Below are positions 13,569-21,213 of a DNA stretch of 30,228 nt, in pieces. Every line of letters starts with the position of its first letter. Positions within the stretch are counted from its first letter, which is position 1. A model generated the notes under the pieces. The model was not told the DNA's origin and made no database searches. It worked only from the letters and a program-made list of their open reading frames with translations. Source of the DNA: an uncultured Collinsella sp. (lineage in GTDB: Bacteria; Actinomycetota; Coriobacteriia; Coriobacteriales; Coriobacteriaceae). The translations under genes were made by a program, and so were the position numbers. Where the stretch lies: positions 1-30,228 of the forward strand of contig CAAFGE010000051.1 in NCBI GenBank assembly GCA_900762355.1, read 5' to 3'.

Positions 13569-14207
13569 ATGATCTGGTTTACCAGCGACACCCACTTCGG
13601 GCATGAGAACGTGCTGAAGTTCACCGACCGCCCGTGGGAGACGATTTGGCAGATGAACGACGCCATCGTCGACAACATCAACGGCAAGGTTGCCGTGGAC
13701 GACGAGCTCTACATCCTAGGGGATTTCTCATTCAAGATGACCGCCCAGGACGCCTACGGGCTGCGCAAGCGGATCGTCTGCAGGCGCATCCACCTCGTCC
13801 CGGGAAACCATGACAAGGACTGGACCCAGCCGGCGGTCGCGGGCGCCTTCACCGTGGAGCCGCCGATCTGCGTGCTCAAGATCGACGGGAAGAAGATCGT
13901 CCTGAGCCATTACCCCATGGCCGACTGGCAGGGCATGAGCCATGGATCGTGGCACCTCCACGGGCACATCCACAGCAGCGGCGGCGCGTACAACGAGTTC
14001 AACCGCAAGCAGGGCCTTCTGCGCTACGACGTCGGTTGCGATGCCAACGGGCACTCCCCGGTGAGCCTTGACGAGCTGAGGGAATGGTTCGCCGGAGTCG
14101 ACGAGCCGTGCGGCCGGGTGAAATGGCCCTGGTGGGTCAACGAGACCGGCGACAGGCAGGTCGAGCGCGAGCTGGCGGCGTACAAGAGGGAAGAGGCGAT
14201 CCGATGA
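13569..14207 (+). CDS. Metallophosphoesterase 1 (calcineurin-like)
   Basis: This 212-residue dinuclear-metal phosphoesterase keeps all the family motifs in order: D-x-H in SDTHFGH (about residues 6-12), GDFSF (about 51), GNHD (about 78), LSHYP (about 113) and HGHIH (about 134). It therefore should hydrolyse a phosphodiester or phosphomonoester in the cytoplasm; the substrate is unknown. The sequence near the N-terminus (DTHFGHENVLKF) is that of stand-alone phage/bacterial phosphoesterases, unlike the two following paralogues. GGAG ten bases upstream is the ribosome site, after an attenuator-like hairpin. The stop overlaps the next start (ATGA), so the three genes are coupled. Confidence 0.92.
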   Translation: MIWFTSDTHFGHENVLKFTDRPWETIWQMNDAIVDNINGKVAVDDELYILGDFSFKMTAQDAYGLRKRIVCRRIHLVPGNHDKDWTQPAVAGAFTVEPPICVLKIDGKKIVLSHYPMADWQGMSHGSWHLHGHIHSSGGAYNEFNRKQGLLRYDVGCDANGHSPVSLDELREWFAGVDEPCGRVKWPWWVNETGDRQVERELAAYKREEAIR

Positions 14208-14929
14208 CGGTCTATGTGACGGGCGACATCCACGGTGGGCTCGACATGCAAAAGCTCCGCGACTGGGAGCTTGGCGACAGTCTTACCAGCGACGACTATC
14301 TCATCGTTGCCGGTGACTTTGGCTTTCCGTGGGGCTTTTCTGCCGAGGAATGCGCTGACATCGCTTGGCTCGAGTCGCGCCCCTACACGGTTCTCTTCGT
14401 GGATGGCAACCACGAGCGCTTCGACCACTGGGAGGAGCGTCCCATGGAGCCGTGGCACGGCGGGCTGACGCAACGCCTGTCGGATACTTCGTCTATTCGG
14501 CGCCTGACGCGCGGCGAGGTCTTTGAGCTCGACGGTTCGACAATCTTCACCATGGGCGGTGCCACGAGCGTGGACAGGGAATACCGCGTGCCGTATTCCA
14601 GCTGGTGGCCTCAGGAGCTCCCGGACAAGCGCGATTTCGATACCGCGCGGGCAAGGCTCGACGAGGTCGGCTGGAAGGTCGACTGCGTCATCACCCATAC
14701 CTGCGCCACGCGCATGATCTCGCCGACGCTCTACCCGGACCCAGGCTGGGAACGCCCTGATGTGGACCGGCTGACCGGATTCCTCGACGAGCTCGAGGAC
14801 CGCCTGGACTACAAGCGCTGGTATTACGGACATTTTCACCGAGACGGCAATCCGGACGAACGGCACACAGTGCTGTATGACCGGATCGTGAGGCTCGGGG
14901 ACAAACTCCTGCCGTGGGGCGCGTACTGA
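14204..14929 (+). CDS. Metallophosphoesterase 2
   Basis: This 241-residue calcineurin-like phosphoesterase has GDIHG (about 7-11), GDFGF (about 45), GNHE (about 69), ITHTC (about 164) and GHFH (about 208), so the metal ligands are present. The start codon overlaps the stop of gene 1 by four bases; a longer upstream frame is not needed. It is a clear paralogue of gene 3: MTVYVTGDxHG, VAGDFGF, FVDGNHE, SSWWPQE or RSWWPEE, and LDYxxWxxGHxH are shared. Such proteins are often annotated as serine/threonine phosphatases without proof of substrate. Confidence 0.92.
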   Translation: MTVYVTGDIHGGLDMQKLRDWELGDSLTSDDYLIVAGDFGFPWGFSAEECADIAWLESRPYTVLFVDGNHERFDHWEERPMEPWHGGLTQRLSDTSSIRRLTRGEVFELDGSTIFTMGGATSVDREYRVPYSSWWPQELPDKRDFDTARARLDEVGWKVDCVITHTCATRMISPTLYPDPGWERPDVDRLTGFLDELEDRLDYKRWYYGHFHRDGNPDERHTVLYDRIVRLGDKLLPWGAY

Positions 14930-15651
14930 TGACGGTCTATGTGACAGGCGATGTCCACGGCAGGGCCGAGTATGGGGCCAGCAGATTCGCCTTCAAATCT
15001 TGGCCGCCGGGGCGCACGCTGACGCGCGATGACGTGGTGATCGTGGCGGGCGACTTCGGATTTGTCTGGGACGGCTCGAATGCTGAGAGGTATTGGCTCG
15101 ACTGGTTCGAGTCGAAGCCCTGGACCACGTGTTTCGTAGACGGCAACCATGAGAACCACCACGCCCTGGCAGAACTGCCGGTGCGGGAGTGGAGCGGCGG
15201 TCTCGTCCATGAGGTACGACCGCACGTGCTGCACCTCATGCGCGGAGGGGTATTCGACATCGCGGGAACCACGGTCCTTGCCATGGGCGGCGCCGCGAGC
15301 AACGACAGGCAGTATCGCAAGGAGGGGAGGAGCTGGTGGCCCGAGGAGATGCCGAGCGAGGAGGAGATGGACCACTGCCGCGCCTCGCTCAACCGCGTAG
15401 GCTGGAGGGCCGATTACGTGGTGACGCATGAGGCTCCTGCTGCCCTGGCCAGAGAGCTGTGCCGGGAGCGCGGACGTGAGTACCGTGGGGATCAGCTGCA
15501 AACCTTCCTGGGCGAGCTCGATGGGCGGCTCGACTACCGCGCTTGGTTCTTCGGGCACTACCACGGTGACGAGTGGCGTGACGACAGGCACCGTCTGGTC
15601 TATCGAGACATCGTGCCGATCGAAAGTGCTGCGCCCGGTTCTCAGTTCTAG
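14929..15651 (+). CDS. Metallophosphoesterase 3
   Basis: This 240-residue paralogue of gene 2 has intact GDVHG, GDFGF, GNHE, VTHEAP and GHYHGD motifs. Its ATG overlaps the preceding TGA by one base (TGATG), so translation is coupled. An in-frame ATG at 14914 lies inside gene 2 and is less likely. The stop codon sits within the stem of the terminator at 15646-15686. Two diverged but intact copies side by side suggest partner or substrate specialisation rather than recent duplication. Confidence 0.92.
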   Translation: MTVYVTGDVHGRAEYGASRFAFKSWPPGRTLTRDDVVIVAGDFGFVWDGSNAERYWLDWFESKPWTTCFVDGNHENHHALAELPVREWSGGLVHEVRPHVLHLMRGGVFDIAGTTVLAMGGAASNDRQYRKEGRSWWPEEMPSEEEMDHCRASLNRVGWRADYVVTHEAPAALARELCRERGREYRGDQLQTFLGELDGRLDYRAWFFGHYHGDEWRDDRHRLVYRDIVPIESAAPGSQF

Positions 15652-15686
15652 AAACCCCCTAGAAATGCTCTAGGGGGTTTCTAGAA
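15646..15686. terminator. Two-way terminator
   Basis: A perfect 16-bp stem (TTCTAGAAACCCCCTA, 15646-15661, with 15671-15686) has a 9-base loop. It contains the stop codon of phosphoesterase 3 and faces the lipoprotein gene on the other strand, so it can serve both. Confidence 0.8.
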
Positions 15687-15708
15687 AATTAGATGCTATG
15701 CATGAGGC

Positions 15709-16218
15709 CTATTCCAATTCAAAGGTCTGGTCAAGAGAGTTCCATTCAGTCCCATATCCGTCGGTCTTCACTTCGATGGGGGACATGTCATTGAGTTCGA
15801 AAGTCGACACACCGTCGCATTCGCCTCCCGGCACAAGCCCTTGCAAAGAGGCGCTTTCCTGCAAATCGTCGGCAAAACCGGAAGAAAGTATCTGCTTATT
15901 CTGATAGGCCGTGATGTAGCAACCGTTGGCGAATGAATCTGCTGATTGATTGTTGATGGCGTGCCAGCGGACAACAGCGACCTTCCCGCTATCGCTAATC
16001 GAGGAATCATGCACCTCGACGCCGGTGATTGAGTACTCCATCTTGCCGTAAACCGCGCCCTCTTCCTGCGCGTTGTCAGAATTGGCGACCTGAACTGCCG
16101 TCTGGTGATCGTCTGCCTGGCTGCACCCAGGGGTCATAACCAAGGCAACCGCCAAAAGACCGGCGACGCCGAGAGTTCGAGCCAGGCTGATGGCGTTTTT
16201 GCTAACACGCCTTTTCAT
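15709..16218 (-). CDS. DUF5067-like lipoprotein
   Basis: This 169-residue protein has a basic start, a hydrophobic signal (LGVAGLLAVALVMTPGC) and a cysteine for lipid attachment. The lipobox TPGC is non-standard at -3, so processing is likely but not certain. The mature part has the DUF5067 pattern: ...KMEYSITGVEV, VVRWHAINNQSADSFAN, ITAYQNKQIL, LVPGGECDGVSTFEL. That family is a secreted immunoglobulin-like fold of unknown role in Gram-positive bacteria. GGAG six bases before the ATG. It is a single gene with no clear partner; its promoter should lie at 16219-16280. Confidence 0.8.
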   Translation of the reverse strand: MKRRVSKNAISLARTLGVAGLLAVALVMTPGCSQADDHQTAVQVANSDNAQEEGAVYGKMEYSITGVEVHDSSISDSGKVAVVRWHAINNQSADSFANGCYITAYQNKQILSSGFADDLQESASLQGLVPGGECDGVSTFELNDMSPIEVKTDGYGTEWNSLDQTFELE

Positions 16219-16280
16219 GATTTACTCCAAACCGAATACTTGACTGATCTATTGCTTTTGTTCGTTGATCACGTATGCCG

Positions 16281-16487
16281 TCAACCCACCAGTTCAAGCA
16301 CAGCGACAACAATAACGGCAATTACGCCGACCGATACCCACGCGGTATCTTGGTGCGCCAGAACGGCGCCGATAGTGGTCGAGTCGGCTCCAGCGCCGTC
16401 AACGACTGTCCAGACAATCGCTACGGCAAGAAGGACGATCAGCCCAACAGCAACGGCTGTACGATGCGACATCTTCGAGGTGGACAT
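16281..16487 (-). CDS. Small two-helix membrane protein
   Basis: This 68-residue protein has two hydrophobic stretches (AVAVGLIVLLAVAIVWTVV and WVSVGVIAVIVVAVLEL). The family is not recognised. The start is one base after the stop of the coiled-coil gene upstream (TAG G ATG), and its ribosome site overlaps that gene's last codons, so the two are coupled. Confidence 0.68.
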   Translation of the reverse strand: MSTSKMSHRTAVAVGLIVLLAVAIVWTVVDGAGADSTTIGAVLAHQDTAWVSVGVIAVIVVAVLELVG

Positions 16488-16488
16488 C

Positions 16489-17064
16489 CTACTCGCCCCT
16501 CTGGGTCATGACCTCGACCTTGGCCTCGGCCACGGCCGCCCGCTGCTCGGAGGCGGCGAGGCGGTCCTTGAGGGCGGCGACCTCGGCCATCAGGTTGCGC
16601 TGGGCCAGGAGTGCGTCGTTCAGCTCGGACTGGGTTTTCAATGCGGCGTCACGCTCGCCGCGCAGGCGCTCGATCTCATCGACCATGGCCACGGCCTCGG
16701 CATGGAGTTGGACGACCTGTCTGTCGAGCTCCCGGGCATCAGCGAGATATCTGACGCTCGCGGCGTGGAGCTCGTTGTTCTCGAGTTCGAGGTTCGCGGT
16801 ATCGAGTTCGAACTTCTCCTCTATAAAGGCAATCCGCTCATTGCAGTCGGCCTCAATCTTTTCATTCCGATCCGTCGCCTCGGCGAGCTTGCGGCTGAAT
16901 TCATCCACCTGGGCCATGAGCAGTGCGTTCTCGGTCCTGAGGTCGGCAGTCTCGCGCAGCAGCTTCTCCCGCCATGTCGCCTCGATCCGCTCGGCAGCCT
17001 CATCGAGGACGGCCTTCACGCCGGATGTCTCGCTGATTTTCTTCTCGCTCGGATTGTCTGCCAT
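16489..17064 (-). CDS. Coiled-coil protein
   Basis: This 191-residue, nearly wholly helical protein is rich in Glu, Ala, Leu and Arg. Heptad-like runs such as LRTENALLMAQVDEFSRKLA and VVQLHAEAVAMVDEIERLRG predict a long coiled coil. It has no membrane segment or signal. A TTG at 17079 is in frame, but GGAG nine bases before the ATG at 17064 supports this start. Plasmids carry coiled-coil proteins such as KfrA for partition or stability, but the KfrA DNA-binding head is absent here. It forms an operon with the small membrane protein, and together they could make a membrane-tethered scaffold (inference). Confidence 0.72.
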   Translation of the reverse strand: MADNPSEKKISETSGVKAVLDEAAERIEATWREKLLRETADLRTENALLMAQVDEFSRKLAEATDRNEKIEADCNERIAFIEEKFELDTANLELENNELHAASVRYLADARELDRQVVQLHAEAVAMVDEIERLRGERDAALKTQSELNDALLAQRNLMAEVAALKDRLAASEQRAAVAEAKVEVMTQRGE

Positions 17065-17088
17065 GGTGCAGCACTCCAATCAACAAAG

Positions 17089-17107
17089 GGCATGGCTTCG
17101 CCATGCC
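17089..17107. other. Hairpin
   Basis: GGCATGGC, TTC, GCCATGCC lies between the coiled-coil gene and the resolvase. No T-run follows on the minus strand, so it is a weak terminator or RNA stabiliser for the resolvase transcript. Confidence 0.4.
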
Positions 17108-17288
17108 ATACGGCTGGGGACAATGCACGGCCGCTGTTGATTTGTAGTCATCCTGCGATCGGTGAGTTCTAAAAAGGCGTCTCAGGTCATGCGTTCACGC
17201 AGGGTTTCAGTTGGAGAAATACCGCACTCTTATATAGTAACGCCGCTGCACTCGAGCTTATTGACAGATCGCGAAACGATGGACGGGC

Positions 17289-17873
17289 TCATTTCCTGAC
17301 GCCCACCAATCCGCGTTCACGGAGCACGCGGTACAACGTCGATTTCGAGATGCCCGTGGCGGCGCAGATGTCAGTGATAGGCGTCTCGCAGGCGAGGTAG
17401 AGCTTCACGGCCGCATCGACCTTGACGTCTGCGACGCGCGGACGACCGCCGACGTTGCCGCCATGACTTCTCTTGATCGCGATTCCCTCAGCTTGACGCT
17501 GCCTGATCAGGTCGCGCTCAAGTTCGGCTGTGCAGGCGTGGGTTCCTAAGACGAAACGGCCGAACGCGGTATCCAGATCAACGGGTTGTTTCAAGGAAGT
17601 CAGTTTGACCCCGAGGTTTCGGAACATCAGGTCGTAGTTGAGCAGCTGCCTGGTCGATCTGGATAGACGCTCCCAAGACTCGACGACTACTTCATCGCCA
17701 CGCTTCATTTTTTTGAACAACTTTTTCTGCTGCGTGCGGTCACCATCACGACCGCCAGTTTCTTTGTCCTTATAGATATGGCCATAGGGTACGCCGGCAT
17801 TGACCAGCGCTTCGATTTGGCGATCTAATTTCTGTTCCTTTGTACTTACGCGTGCGTAGCCGTATCGCGTCAT
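17289..17873 (-). CDS. Serine recombinase (resolvase/invertase)
   Basis: This 194-residue small serine recombinase has the catalytic Ser10 in YGYARVSTKEQ, with further conserved residues in ERLSRSTRQLL and the ELERDLIRQRQAEG helix (E-helix). It has a C-terminal helix-turn-helix (TPITDICAATGISKSTLYRV, then L). Its length is that of Tn3-type resolvases and DNA invertases. On a plasmid it should resolve multimers at a res site, probably the upstream 17874-18034 region. AGGAGG seven bases before the ATG. Inverting a DNA segment is an alternative, but no matching inverted pair is seen. Confidence 0.92.
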   Translation of the reverse strand: MTRYGYARVSTKEQKLDRQIEALVNAGVPYGHIYKDKETGGRDGDRTQQKKLFKKMKRGDEVVVESWERLSRSTRQLLNYDLMFRNLGVKLTSLKQPVDLDTAFGRFVLGTHACTAELERDLIRQRQAEGIAIKRSHGGNVGGRPRVADVKVDAAVKLYLACETPITDICAATGISKSTLYRVLRERGLVGVRK

Positions 17874-18034
17874 TTTTTAGCCTCCTGCCTCGTAGTTTGA
17901 TTTTCCCATGAGGTTTGACAGGATGGTTTTGGCACTAGGTTTTGACACTCGATTTGCACGGTCTCGACCGCTCGATTTGCAAGTGCCGTTCAGCATACGT
18001 TTTGGGACGAACGGCTAATGGAATATGTTGGGAC
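17874..18034. promoter_or_regulatory. Candidate resolution site
   Basis: The region upstream of the resolvase holds several related short motifs: GGTTTTGGCACTAG, GGTTTTGACACTCGATTTGC, CTCGATTTGCAAGTGCC and CGTTTTGGGACG. Repeated dimer half-sites in front of a resolvase gene are the usual res layout, but I cannot define the three subsites. TTGGGACG copies at 18002 and 18028 match the repeats at 2630-2705. Confidence 0.4.
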
Positions 18035-18035
18035 G

Positions 18036-18073
18036 GATAGTATTCTACTACCAAATAGTAGTAGAATACTATC
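18036..18073. promoter_or_regulatory. Palindromic operator of the toxin-antitoxin operon
   Basis: The perfect 15-bp arms GATAGTATTCTACTA (18036-18050) and complement (18059-18073) have an 8-base centre, 17 bases before the start codon at 18091. It is a likely autoregulatory site for the RHH antitoxin. Confidence 0.7.
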
Positions 18074-18090
18074 GTAAAGATTGGAGGCTC

Positions 18091-18357
18091 ATGGTCCGGA
18101 TACACCAGAGAGTTCACGAGCGGCACCCCGAGCTAGATGACGGTGATGTCGAGGCGGCGTGGGAGAGCTACTGCTTCGCAGCCGTCCGCATACCCGGGGA
18201 GCGCGAGATGCGGACGGGCTACGACCCGCAAGGCCGGTACATCGAGATGGTCGGTGTCCTCCTGGCCGACGGCGCGTGGCTCGTCTACCACGCCATGACG
18301 CCGCCGAGCAAGAAGACGCTGAGGGAGATCGAGAACGCGAGAAGGAGAGGTTACTGA
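18091..18357 (+). CDS. Putative toxin of a two-gene module
   Basis: This compact 88-residue basic protein has an N-terminal helical part (HERHPELDDGDVEAAWESY), then RMTGYD-type strand pattern seen as MRTGYDPQGRYIEMVGVLL, and a C-terminal HAMTPPSKKTLREIEN. It resembles small BrnT/DUF4258-like toxins in layout, but I cannot confirm the family. GGAGG three bases before the ATG at 18091; an earlier in-frame ATG (18025) lies upstream of the palindrome. It overlaps the RHH gene by three bases (TGATG-type), the usual toxin-antitoxin coupling. Toxin-first order is as in brnTA. Confidence 0.65.
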   Translation: MVRIHQRVHERHPELDDGDVEAAWESYCFAAVRIPGEREMRTGYDPQGRYIEMVGVLLADGAWLVYHAMTPPSKKTLREIENARRRGY

Positions 18358-18638
18358 TGGAATATAGGCTTGCAAACGGATCCGTTATCACGGATGGGGA
18401 CATCGAGCGCGAGTGCGCGGAATACGAATCCGGCTCCTGGGAGGGGAGCCTGGTGAACCTCCGAGTCGGCCGCCCCAGGCTTTCCGAGGTGGAGGCCAAC
18501 GCAAACCTGTCTTTCAAGTGCCCGAAGACGGGCGCCGACCTCATCGAGAGGGCGGCCGCCGCGTGCGGGATGCGGAAGTCGGAGTTTCTGCGCTCGGCCG
18601 CGATCGAGAAGGCCGAGAGGATACTCAGGTCGGCATAG
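18357..18638 (+). CDS. RHH-type antitoxin
   Basis: This 93-residue protein has an N-terminal toxin-contacting part (MEYRLANGSVITDGDIEREC), then VNLRVGRPRLSE. The C-terminal RHH-like domain is NLSFKCPKTGADLIERAAAA, then CGMRKSEFLRSAAIEKAERI. It should neutralise the upstream gene product and repress the operon through the 18036-18073 palindrome. Its start codon overlaps the stop of the toxin gene. Confidence 0.72.
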   Translation: MEYRLANGSVITDGDIERECAEYESGSWEGSLVNLRVGRPRLSEVEANANLSFKCPKTGADLIERAAAACGMRKSEFLRSAAIEKAERILRSA

Positions 18639-18691
18639 CCCCGGCGTGCCTTCCCGGAATCGGCGTTGCCGCAGGGAGTGAGCGCCCTGCG

Positions 18692-18729
18692 CCGCCGTTA
18701 TGTTAGACATGTCGCTAACATAACGGCGG
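18692..18729 (+). terminator. Hairpin after the toxin-antitoxin pair
   Basis: A perfect 15-bp stem (CCGCCGTTATGTTAG with 18715-18729) has an 8-base loop. A smaller stem (GCAGGG and CCCTGC) precedes it at about 18671-18690. Between here and 18907 I see only weak dyads and no gene. Confidence 0.55.
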
Positions 18730-18907
18730 TTAAGTCGTGCCGCGGGTCGGGGCATCCGCACCACCACAGGTTCAATCGCCCCGTAAATCGAATCCTGTTA
18801 AGTCGTCTATCTGCGTGTTTATGAACACACCATTGCCATTCCTTAGGTGAGAATCGTGTCCGCACGGGGCGATATATTAGACAGAACACCCGAGGGAAAG
18901 GAATAGC

Positions 18908-19012
18908 ATGAGCGATTTAATGGAAGTCGTACATCGGCTCGAGCGCGAGATGGCAGACCGAGCCTCCGCAGTTGAGAAGGAGGGGTTATGCCCAAAAAAG
19001 CGCCATGGATAA
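18908..19012 (+). CDS. 34-residue peptide overlapping the DUF1648 gene
   Basis: The frame MSDLMEVVHRLEREMADRAS is preceded by AAAGG at a good distance. It runs past the ribosome site and start of the next gene (18988) and ends 25 bases inside it. It is charged and helical, with no known family. It may be a translated leader that couples initiation of the membrane-protein gene. Confidence 0.45.
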   Translation: MSDLMEVVHRLEREMADRASAVEKEGLCPKKRHG

Positions 19013-19500
19013 CAAAGGATGTTCGCATAGTAGAAGCGATGGGGTGGCTAACCGGCGCTTGCAGCGTCGTGCTGACAGGTTTTGCTATCGCAGCAGTGCC
19101 CACCGGAGAGAAGGTCCCCGTCCACTACGGCGTTGACATGCAGCCGAACCGCTGGGGCTCTCCTGTCGAGCTGTTGCTCCTCCCTATTGTCATGCTGGCT
19201 TGCATCGCGCTTTCGGCCCTCGTTCTCCATCTGGTCAGTCCAGAGCATTGGAGCCAGCCTGCCGGTCTCGAGAGCGACGAGAAGGATGCTTGGTATCTCG
19301 CAAGTGCTCGCTCGGTGGCCTGGTTTGAGCTCGAGTGCGGCGTTTTCTCGCTGCTTGCGGCCCTTAACCCGTTGTCCGACGACTGCAAGGCGATGATTGT
19401 CGGCGCTGTTGCATTCGCGCTATTGCTTATTGCAACGCCCCTTATATTCATTGCAAGGTTTTGCAAGAGCAGAGGTAAGGGCAAGGCTCGGAAACTTTAG
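18988..19500 (+). CDS. DUF1648 membrane protein, SdpI-like
   Basis: This 170-residue protein has four hydrophobic segments. The DUF1648 signature is VPVHYGVDMQPNRWGSPVEL, following the first helix, with LLLPIVMLACIALSALVLHL next. SdpI of Bacillus, which gives immunity to a secreted toxin, carries this domain, as do many uncharacterised actinobacterial proteins. GGAGG precedes the ATG. A promoter should lie before 18908. Immunity is a possible role; no cognate toxin is adjacent. Confidence 0.82.
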   Translation: MPKKAPWITKDVRIVEAMGWLTGACSVVLTGFAIAAVPTGEKVPVHYGVDMQPNRWGSPVELLLLPIVMLACIALSALVLHLVSPEHWSQPAGLESDEKDAWYLASARSVAWFELECGVFSLLAALNPLSDDCKAMIVGAVAFALLLIATPLIFIARFCKSRGKGKARKL

Positions 19501-19955
19501 CGCCCCAGCGTGTTCCAATCGATAAAGAGCTCGCGACGAAGACTGCACTGCGCATCAAGCTGGCGCTCCGTCTTCTCGCGATACTCCAAGCCGATCTCCT
19601 CAAACAACATGCGCTTCACTATCTCGAAGTTCTTCTCATCGGCGATTTGCTGATACGTCAGCAACATGACGTTGAAACCCATTTGCTGCAATGCAGTGGC
19701 GCGATCGGAATCCGACATTGCGGCATCGGTCCCACTGTGCACAAGCCTGCCTTGGCACTCGACGACAAGCGGCTTCTTGTCACCCGTCTCCTCAAATAGG
19801 AAGTCTGCATAGCAGTTGTAGCGCCCGGCCAAACGCGCTGCCTTGCCCGAAAGGACAATGCGAGCATTGTTGCTAAAGGATCTGAGACCCTCGCCACCGG
19901 CGGCGCGCGGCGTCGCAAGCAACAAGGACAGCTGAGCCTCAAACGGCGACGCGAC
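19497..19955 (-). pseudogene. C-terminal fragment of a nuclease-like protein
   Basis: From about residue ASPFEAQLSLLLATPRAAGG to the end (LRRELFIDWNTLGR) the frame looks like a real C-terminal domain. It has a YADFLFEE ... PLVVECQGR core like the D-(E/Q)xK motif of restriction-type nuclease folds (DUF559-like). The frame stays open upstream to 20513, but that part is the mirror of other fragments and has no proper start. The domain therefore seems to have lost its N-terminal half. The identity is tentative. Confidence 0.5.
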
Positions 19956-20177
19956 AACCCCGGTCACACGCTCGACATCTTTAAGGCTCAGTTCAATCAA
20001 GCCATCAAGGCCTTCATGGCCGCCGACGAGGCGGTCCGCAGCCTTAACGACTATGACAGCATCGTTGACACTCAGATCGCCAACGCCATTGATGAGCACC
20101 TTCGCGCCATCGACAGGCTCTGCCGTTTCGGCATCGACGGTGGTTTCGGTAAGAAGCATCCGGTTAAGGAGTACTAG
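19955..20177 (+). pseudogene. C-terminal fragment of an unknown helical protein
   Basis: A plus-strand frame reads HTLDIFKAQFNQAIKAFMAA, then DEAVRSLNDYDSIVDTQIAN, and ends KKHPVKEY and stop (20175-20177). It has protein-like composition but no start codon. It begins exactly where the opposite-strand fragment loses similarity to itself (about 19955), suggesting a recombination junction. Nothing supported lies at 20178-20334 apart from a GGCCA-type hairpin near 20256-20278 that may be its terminator. Confidence 0.4.
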
Positions 20178-20334
20178 CCTTCCGCATGGCCATGGAAGTA
20201 AAGTAGAAGAGGGTCGAATCCGAAGCAGTTCCCGGACAATTGGCGTCCGGCCAGACACTTCGGTTTGGCCCTTTCTTCCAGGATTCTGTAACAGCTGATT
20301 GAATTGCAACGCGCTAGGGCAGGACAGTTCAAAA

Positions 20335-20544
20335 CTAGCGGGGCGTGTCGCCGCGCGAGTAGTCACCGCGATCGACGACGCGATCGTCCATCTGTCGCGA
20401 CACGGCGCTACCGCCGTGCGCCTGGCCGGTGGCGCGGACGCGGTCGTCACCGGCATCGGGAACGGAGCCGGCATAGCGGTTGCGAATCTCCCTTGCGTAG
20501 CCGCGGCGCGCAAGGAGCTCGTCGCGAACCGCGGGATCTTCGAG
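20335..20544 (-). pseudogene. 69-codon open extension after the DUF5028 stop
   Basis: Directly after the TAG that ends the DUF5028 gene, the same frame stays open for 69 codons (DPAVRDELLARRGYAREIRN ... DYSRGDTPR). It is hydrophilic with natural composition and no start codon. It is either the tail of a lost gene fused here by deletion or, less likely, a readthrough extension. The family is not recognised. Confidence 0.4.
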
Positions 20545-21213
20545 CTACTTCACTTCAAACCTTAAGAGCCTTCTCTCTGGCAGATCGGTCATCTTCATCG
20601 TATAAGTCCCAGGAAAAGCCTTCTCAAAACGGACGGTCTCGTAACCTTCGAAATAGTCGTTGGTGTTTTGCATCATGAATGGGACGAGCAACTCGTTCTC
20701 CGCCCCAACCTGTACAGCAAACGCAGCAGAGCCGCCCAGAGCCGGCATTGCCTGCGTTATCAGATCGGTATTGACCACAAAGTCATAGTTTGGCGCAGAC
20801 TCCGGCACCAAATGCCAAACATACGTTTTGATTCCGCCTTCGACATTGTCCTTATTCCTGACACGCATCTTTACGGCGATAACACACGTGATGTCGGCGT
20901 CCTTCAATTTCGTTTTCGTATCCACGATGCCATATTTTGAATAATCATCATGCGCACGCTTGAGATACTCGCGCGGCGTGAGCAGCTCTGCCCCGTCTAT
21001 GCAAAACGAATACCCGTCAGTCGCCACATCCTTCGACCCCAGAAACGCCCCATCCATCGAGAGCCATTCGCCCTCCGCATAATATTTCTCAGGAATGACC
21101 GTCCGGTTCCCGTTAACGACGCTCACCCTCATGCCCGCAAGGCCGGTAGCAGCACAGCCGAAAAGAGCAAGCACCGCCCTTCTTGTCCACAGGGTCTTCT
21201 TCATCGCGCTCAC
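20545..21213 (-). CDS. DUF5028-type exported protein of an ABC operon
   Basis: This 222-residue protein has a positively charged start and hydrophobic signal (KKTLWTRRAVLALFGCAATG). The rest shows the DUF5028 pattern: YYAEGEWLSMDGAFL, GYSFCIDGAELLTPREYLKR, then a beta-rich C-terminus (FEGYETVRFEKAFPGTYTMK). DUF5028 proteins accompany ABC transporters in gut Gram-positives and are thought to act outside the membrane, possibly with peptide transport or immunity. The GTG at 21213 overlaps the ATPase stop by four bases; an ATG nine bases on (21204) is the alternative. It is the last gene of the operon. Confidence 0.8.
   Translation of the reverse strand: MSAMKKTLWTRRAVLALFGCAATGLAGMRVSVVNGNRTVIPEKYYAEGEWLSMDGAFLGSKDVATDGYSFCIDGAELLTPREYLKRAHDDYSKYGIVDTKTKLKDADITCVIAVKMRVRNKDNVEGGIKTYVWHLVPESAPNYDFVVNTDLITQAMPALGGSAAFAVQVGAENELLVPFMMQNTNDYFEGYETVRFEKAFPGTYTMKMTDLPERRLLRFEVK

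Noticed and set aside
16105..17172. Long plus-strand frame opposite the lipoprotein, small membrane and coiled-coil genes
   Set aside because: It crosses three well-supported minus-strand genes and has no ribosome site or domain.
18769..18782. tRNA T-arm-like GGTTCAATCGCCCC
   Set aside because: No matching acceptor, D or anticodon arms in the flanking 80 bases.
19956..20513. N-terminal half of the minus-strand frame 19497-20513
   Set aside because: It mirrors a natural-looking plus-strand fragment and the minus-strand tail at 20335-20544 in another frame; only the part below about 19955 looks real.
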